64,000 nt of DNA from CAVSXS01 sp963767715 (GTDB taxonomy: Bacteria; Chloroflexota; Ktedonobacteria; Ktedonobacterales; Ktedonobacteraceae): the NCBI GenBank assembly GCA_963767715.1, contig CAVYFA010000004.1:62001-126000 (forward strand), written 5' to 3'. The position numbers were made by a program, and so were the translations under genes. Below are positions 60,701 through 64,000 of the stretch, in pieces. The notes beneath the pieces are model-generated. The model was given only the letters and a program-made list of their open reading frames with translations, had not been told where the DNA came from and did not search any database. Positions within the stretch are counted from its first letter, which is position 1. Each line of letters begins with the position of its first letter.

Positions 60701-62062
60701 ATGTCTACTATTCGTCATTATCGCATCCTTACCTGGTTATCCGGCATCGCGCTGATCGTTCTGCTGGCAGCCTGCGGTTCGTCGCCGACCACCACCAACC
60801 CAACACCGACCACCCCGGCCACCGGCTCAACGCCTGGCGCGACCGCCACCCTCAGCGGCGGCCACCCGCCTGTGTTCACTCCAACGGCCGGGACAACCGC
60901 GCCTGAGCCACCGACTCAGACGAACTGCCCCGCGGCGGGAACGGCTCGCGCCGCGGTCCTGGCGAACCTGGCGCTGGGCAATCACCCGAGCATCGTCTAC
61001 GCCTACAACCAATACCAGGGCTCGACGCCCACGTTTGGGACGCTGAGGCGCTACGATGTGACCACCGGGGCTACCACCGATATCGTCAAGCTGCCCGGCA
61101 CCATCTCTTACGTCCAGGTCTCGGCTGATGGCCAGTGGATCCTGTTCGTTTCCACCACATCCTTCACGTCAGGGACGCAAAAGTTGCAACTGGTTCGTAT
61201 GGACGGCCAGGGCTTGCAGACCTTGTACTGCCCCTCCACGTCCGCCAAGGGCATCCAGACGCCGCAGTGGTCTACCAACCAGAAATATATCGTCTTCGCT
61301 AACAGCAGCAATGTAATGCAGGTCATCTACCTGCTGGATACCACGAGTGGCAAGCTGCAAAGCGAGCTGACTGCATCGTTTGCCAACGCTGGCGGCGTGA
61401 ACATTCGTACCTGGCTCGATAACACGCACATCTACCTGACTAACATCCAGATCGACCAGCCGCCCAACAAGGTGTATATCCTGGATATCAGCAAAGGAGC
61501 GAATCAAAGCGTCAACAACCTTCCCGTAGTCGTGAACCAGACCTTCGGCGACTTCGACAGCAGTTATAACGGTTCGCAACTGTTCGTGGATTATGGCCTC
61601 TGTGGGCAGGGCGGCTGCTTCCCTCCGGGACGCATCGTGGTGAAACCGGCCTCGGGCGGCCCCGAGACGACCATTTTAAACAGCCCGAAGTATGATACGA
61701 CCGGTGTGCGCGCCATAACGGCCGGTACGCTGCTGGTTGAAATCAATAACTTGGCAGTGGTCGGGCAGCAAGTGGATATGAGTCATAACGGCCTCTGGAA
61801 GATGAACACCGACGGCACCGGCCTGACAGGCCTCTACATCAACCGGTCGCACGAGTCGAGCAATCTGAATTCGTTCTCGCAGTTCCCCTGGTCGAATGTC
61901 TCGCGCGACGGCGGAATGTACGCTTTGCAGGTGATCAATACTCAGGGTAAAACTCCTGCCCTTGCCCTGCGCATTGGTTCCCTGAACGGCGGCCCGACCA
62001 CAACCTTCGCTTCTAGCGCTGACGGCTCGGATCTGTCGGTTGCCGGCTGGACGACAATGTGA
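60701..62062 (+). CDS. TolB-like propeller lipoprotein related to the kinase ectodomain
   Basis: 453 residues. Lipobox L-A-A-C (Cys25), a Thr/Pro-rich linker to about residue 75, then C-P-A-A-G-T-A-R-A-A-V, Y-V-Q-V-S-A-D-G-Q-W-I-L-F-V and further blades typical of TolB/WD40-like propellers (D-T-T-S-G-K-L-Q, L-V-D-Y). The stretch from the C-P-A-A-G-T-A-R-A-A-V start for over 80 residues is clearly homologous to the extracellular part of the kinase at 62306. A role as surface sensor or decoy partner for that kinase is inferred. AGGAGG precedes the ATG. Confidence 0.85.
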   Translation: MSTIRHYRILTWLSGIALIVLLAACGSSPTTTNPTPTTPATGSTPGATATLSGGHPPVFTPTAGTTAPEPPTQTNCPAAGTARAAVLANLALGNHPSIVYAYNQYQGSTPTFGTLRRYDVTTGATTDIVKLPGTISYVQVSADGQWILFVSTTSFTSGTQKLQLVRMDGQGLQTLYCPSTSAKGIQTPQWSTNQKYIVFANSSNVMQVIYLLDTTSGKLQSELTASFANAGGVNIRTWLDNTHIYLTNIQIDQPPNKVYILDISKGANQSVNNLPVVVNQTFGDFDSSYNGSQLFVDYGLCGQGGCFPPGRIVVKPASGGPETTILNSPKYDTTGVRAITAGTLLVEINNLAVVGQQVDMSHNGLWKMNTDGTGLTGLYINRSHESSNLNSFSQFPWSNVSRDGGMYALQVINTQGKTPALALRIGSLNGGPTTTFASSADGSDLSVAGWTTM

Positions 62063-62082
62063 GCGCCGGCCTGAGACCCGGT

Positions 62083-62123
62083 AGGGCCCGATTTATCGTG
62101 TCCACCGCCGATTTATCGGCCCC
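62083..62123. repeat. Dispersed 41-bp palindrome, copy B
   Basis: Differs from 840-880 at only a few positions, with extended similarity on the right flank. Directly after the propeller lipoprotein gene. Confidence 0.7.
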
Positions 62124-62175
62124 GGTTCTCCTCCGCGCATCTGCCGAATGCGCCAATTAGTTCGATTACTCTGCT

Positions 62176-62206
62176 GGCTGCCTGTGGCTCAACCCCTCAG
62201 GCAGCC
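62176..62206 (+). terminator. Hairpin after the propeller lipoprotein gene
   Basis: GGCTGCCTG and CAGGCAGCC pair around a 13-nt loop; no strong T run follows, so termination may be Rho-dependent or weak. A TATAAT at 62244-62249 could serve the kinase. Confidence 0.5.
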
Positions 62207-62305
62207 CTCCTTATCCATCCCCTAATAGTCAGGCTTACCAGCGTATAATCAGCAAACTGAAGACATTGCATATTTTCTGAAATAGAACATGGAGCATATC
62301 TTAGC

Positions 62306-63316
62306 ATGGACCCCGAGCACCTCATCGGCCGGACATTAGAGCATTATCGCATCCTGCGCCAGATCGGCTATGGCGGTATGGCAACCGTATTTCTTGCCCA
62401 GGATACAAAACTGGAGCGCCAGGTCGCCGTCAAGGTGTTCTGGCCGAGACCGGGCGAGACACGCGATTTTCTGAGGCGTTTCGCGCGCGAAGCCCGTGTG
62501 CTGGCTCAGCTCGATCATCCCAACATCCTGCCGGTCTACGATTACGGCGAACTGGCCAACCTGCCCAACCTGGGCAGTCTTGCCTACCTGGTTACACCCT
62601 ACATGTCCGGCGGAACCCTCCGTGATATGCTCAAAGCGCGCAAAGCGCCCTCCCCGGTCGAGGCCCTGCGGCTGGCTGCTCCAATCCTCAACGCCCTGCA
62701 ATATGCCCACGAGCGCGGCCTGATCCATCGCGACATCAAGCCCGGCAACATGCTGTTCAAAGACGATGGCAGCCTGGTGCTGGCCGATTTCGGGCTGGTC
62801 AAAGTGACCGATGCGGGGACGCCGATGGAGATGACGGACCAGACTGGCACGTCCATCACGGGGACGCCCGAATATATGTCGCCCGAACAGATCGAAGGGC
62901 ACGCTACCCAGGCCAGCGATATCTATTCGGTCGGCATCGTGCTGTATGAAATGTTGGCCGGCCAGCGCCCCTTCAAGGCTGATACTGCCATGGGCATCCT
63001 GGTACAGCAGGTACACGAGCAGCCTCGCCCAATGCGCGAGATCAATCCCCTCCTTTCGCCTCAACTGGACAGGGTGGTGCTGCGCTCCCTGGAGAAGGAC
63101 CCGGCAAAGCGCTACGCCAGCCCGGCTAATTTTCTACAGGCGCTTATGCAGGCCGCCTCGCCAGGCATGTCAACCAGCCCGGAACTGCCCTCACAGACAT
63201 TGCCCACCGCCTGGTCTCCTGCGGCACAGCGACCATCGCAGGATTCGCCCTATCTTGCTGCCCGGCACCCCGCCTGGCACCTACGGCCAGAACCGGCCAG
63301 GCACAGCGGGCGCTAA
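62306..63316 (+). CDS. Serine/threonine protein kinase (PknB-type), cytoplasmic part
   Basis: 336 residues in this open frame. G-Y-G-G-M-A-T-V-F glycine loop at 21-29, Lys43 in V-A-V-K-V, H141-R-D143-I-K-P-G-N catalytic loop, A-D-F-G-L-V-K and the activation segment T-G-T-P-E-Y-M-S-P-E-Q. All catalytic residues are present. After the kinase domain (to about 285) the frame becomes Pro/Ser-rich and ends at 63316. The matching frame continues in another register from 63261 with linker, membrane helix and propeller, so the full gene is very likely a transmembrane receptor kinase whose frame is broken near 63261. Confidence 0.93.
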   Translation: MDPEHLIGRTLEHYRILRQIGYGGMATVFLAQDTKLERQVAVKVFWPRPGETRDFLRRFAREARVLAQLDHPNILPVYDYGELANLPNLGSLAYLVTPYMSGGTLRDMLKARKAPSPVEALRLAAPILNALQYAHERGLIHRDIKPGNMLFKDDGSLVLADFGLVKVTDAGTPMEMTDQTGTSITGTPEYMSPEQIEGHATQASDIYSVGIVLYEMLAGQRPFKADTAMGILVQQVHEQPRPMREINPLLSPQLDRVVLRSLEKDPAKRYASPANFLQALMQAASPGMSTSPELPSQTLPTAWSPAAQRPSQDSPYLAARHPAWHLRPEPARHSGR

Positions 63317-64000
63317 TCTCTCCTTCGCGCCTGCCGCACAGACCCGGCCCGCGCCAATCACCGACCCTGGTCAGCCACCCAGGGAAGGCGCATCGACACC
63401 GGTCACTCCCGCGAGACAATTCCCGGCATCCCCGTCTCCAAACTGGATCAATGTCGCTACGCCCGAGGGCCCATCTGGCCCATCGGCTCCACAAACGCCG
63501 TGGCCGGCGCAACGACCCGCACACCGCCTGCCCCTGCTGGCCGCCGCTTTCTCGCTGCTCGTGATCGCCGGTATCATTTTTGGGCTGACATTCACCCCAT
63601 TCTGGCAGCACCTCGCCGGCGGTGGTCCCGGACTAACCCCTACTCCCGGCGGGAATGGCAAGACCCCGGGCCCCGGCGGCTCAGTAACGGTGACGGCATC
63701 GCGCACGGCCATTCCTTCGCTGTCATGCCCGGCCGCTGGCACAGCCCGCGCGGCGGTCATGCCGTCATTCTCGCTTGGGAGTGACGCGAATATCGTGTAC
63801 TTCGTCAACGAGGGGACACAAAGCGCGCCAACCTTCGGAACCTTGAAGCGCGATGATACGCTTACGGGCCAGAAGACTGAAATCGTCAAAATGGCGAAAA
63901 CTCGCATAGATAACGCGCTATTGTCGAGGGATGGTCAATGGATACTGTTCAGCGCGCGCGTGCAGGGACAGGCAGAATTGGGCCTGGTGCGCATGGACGG
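63261..64000 (+). CDS. Membrane and extracellular part of the receptor kinase (continues past window)
   Basis: Not an independent gene but the second half of the kinase above in a shifted frame, open to the window end (about 246 codons seen). A Pro/Gly/Thr-rich linker (about 80 residues) leads to a transmembrane helix (L-L-A-A-A-F-S-L-L-V-I-A-G-I-I-F-G) near 63535-63585, a second Pro/Gly linker, then C-P-A-A-G-T-A-R-A-A-V, F-G-T-L-K-R-D-D and S-R-D-G-Q-W-I-L-F-S, the start of the propeller shared with the lipoprotein. Removing one base near 63261 joins it to the kinase. Confidence 0.8.

Noticed and set aside
1..64000. rRNA, tRNA, CRISPR arrays, replication origin
   Set aside because: I looked for conserved rRNA cores, tRNA T-arm GGTTCRANTCC patterns, regular spacer arrays and DnaA-box clusters and found none that I could support.

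Overview
The window looks like chromosomal DNA of a member of the Chloroflexota, most likely class Ktedonobacteria. This rests on gene style, not on any search: moderately high GC by eye, Bacillus-like promoters (TTGACA/TATAAT) and Shine-Dalgarno sites, T-box riboswitches on aminoacyl-tRNA synthetase genes, many one-pass membrane proteins with Ser/Thr/Pro-rich or Ala/Thr-rich linkers, a MurT/GatD pair, and a Ser/Thr kinase with an extracellular propeller. I saw no rRNA, tRNA or CRISPR array.

Layout. 1-5 kb: the start of a membrane-anchored PQQ-type propeller protein, a stress-type membrane protein, clpS, a universal stress protein, and frameshifted GAF and DUF711 genes. 5-19 kb: a Dna2-like nuclease-helicase; a histidine kinase/response regulator/HAD phosphatase operon; ribokinase plus nucleoside hydrolase; a MIP18-type Fe-S protein; two paralogous stalked surface proteins; serS under a T-box; two metallophosphoesterases. 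19-26 kb: an AT-rich, decaying accessory region with an ssb fragment, a degenerate IS66 element inserted near a decayed membrane gene, a frameshifted HEPN-like gene, a DUF5678-like/retropepsin-like pair, and a 59-residue orphan peptide gene. 26-45 kb: a zinc-type dehydrogenase, HicB-like protein, dihydrolipoyl dehydrogenase, PRC-barrel, DUF202 and PH-like proteins, two paralogous PEGA-like membrane proteins, an etfBA/ETF:menaquinone oxidoreductase-type locus, an allene-oxide-cyclase-like secreted protein, a C45-type acyltransferase, a sugar transferase, an aldehyde dehydrogenase and a phospholipase D. 45-64 kb: a MITE-like element, a glutamine-synthetase-like enzyme with a nitrilase, a cell-wall group (D,D-carboxypeptidase, murT, gatD and a coupled phosphodiester glycosidase lipoprotein), a glutamic-peptidase-like lipoprotein, a small toxin-antitoxin-like pair, two different prolyl-tRNA synthetases behind one T-box, and a propeller lipoprotein beside a kinase with a related ectodomain.

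Themes. Cell-surface signalling and wall modification dominate. Fatty-acid or amino-acid oxidation is suggested by etfBA plus the oxidoreductase, lpdA and the aldehyde dehydrogenase. Ribonucleoside salvage is suggested by the hydrolase plus ribokinase. Nine or more otherwise well-conserved reading frames carry single-base indels. Some lie in plainly decaying DNA, but others are in normal-looking housekeeping genes, so assembly or sequencing error must be considered throughout. Dispersed palindromic repeats are frequent between genes, and one has become coding.
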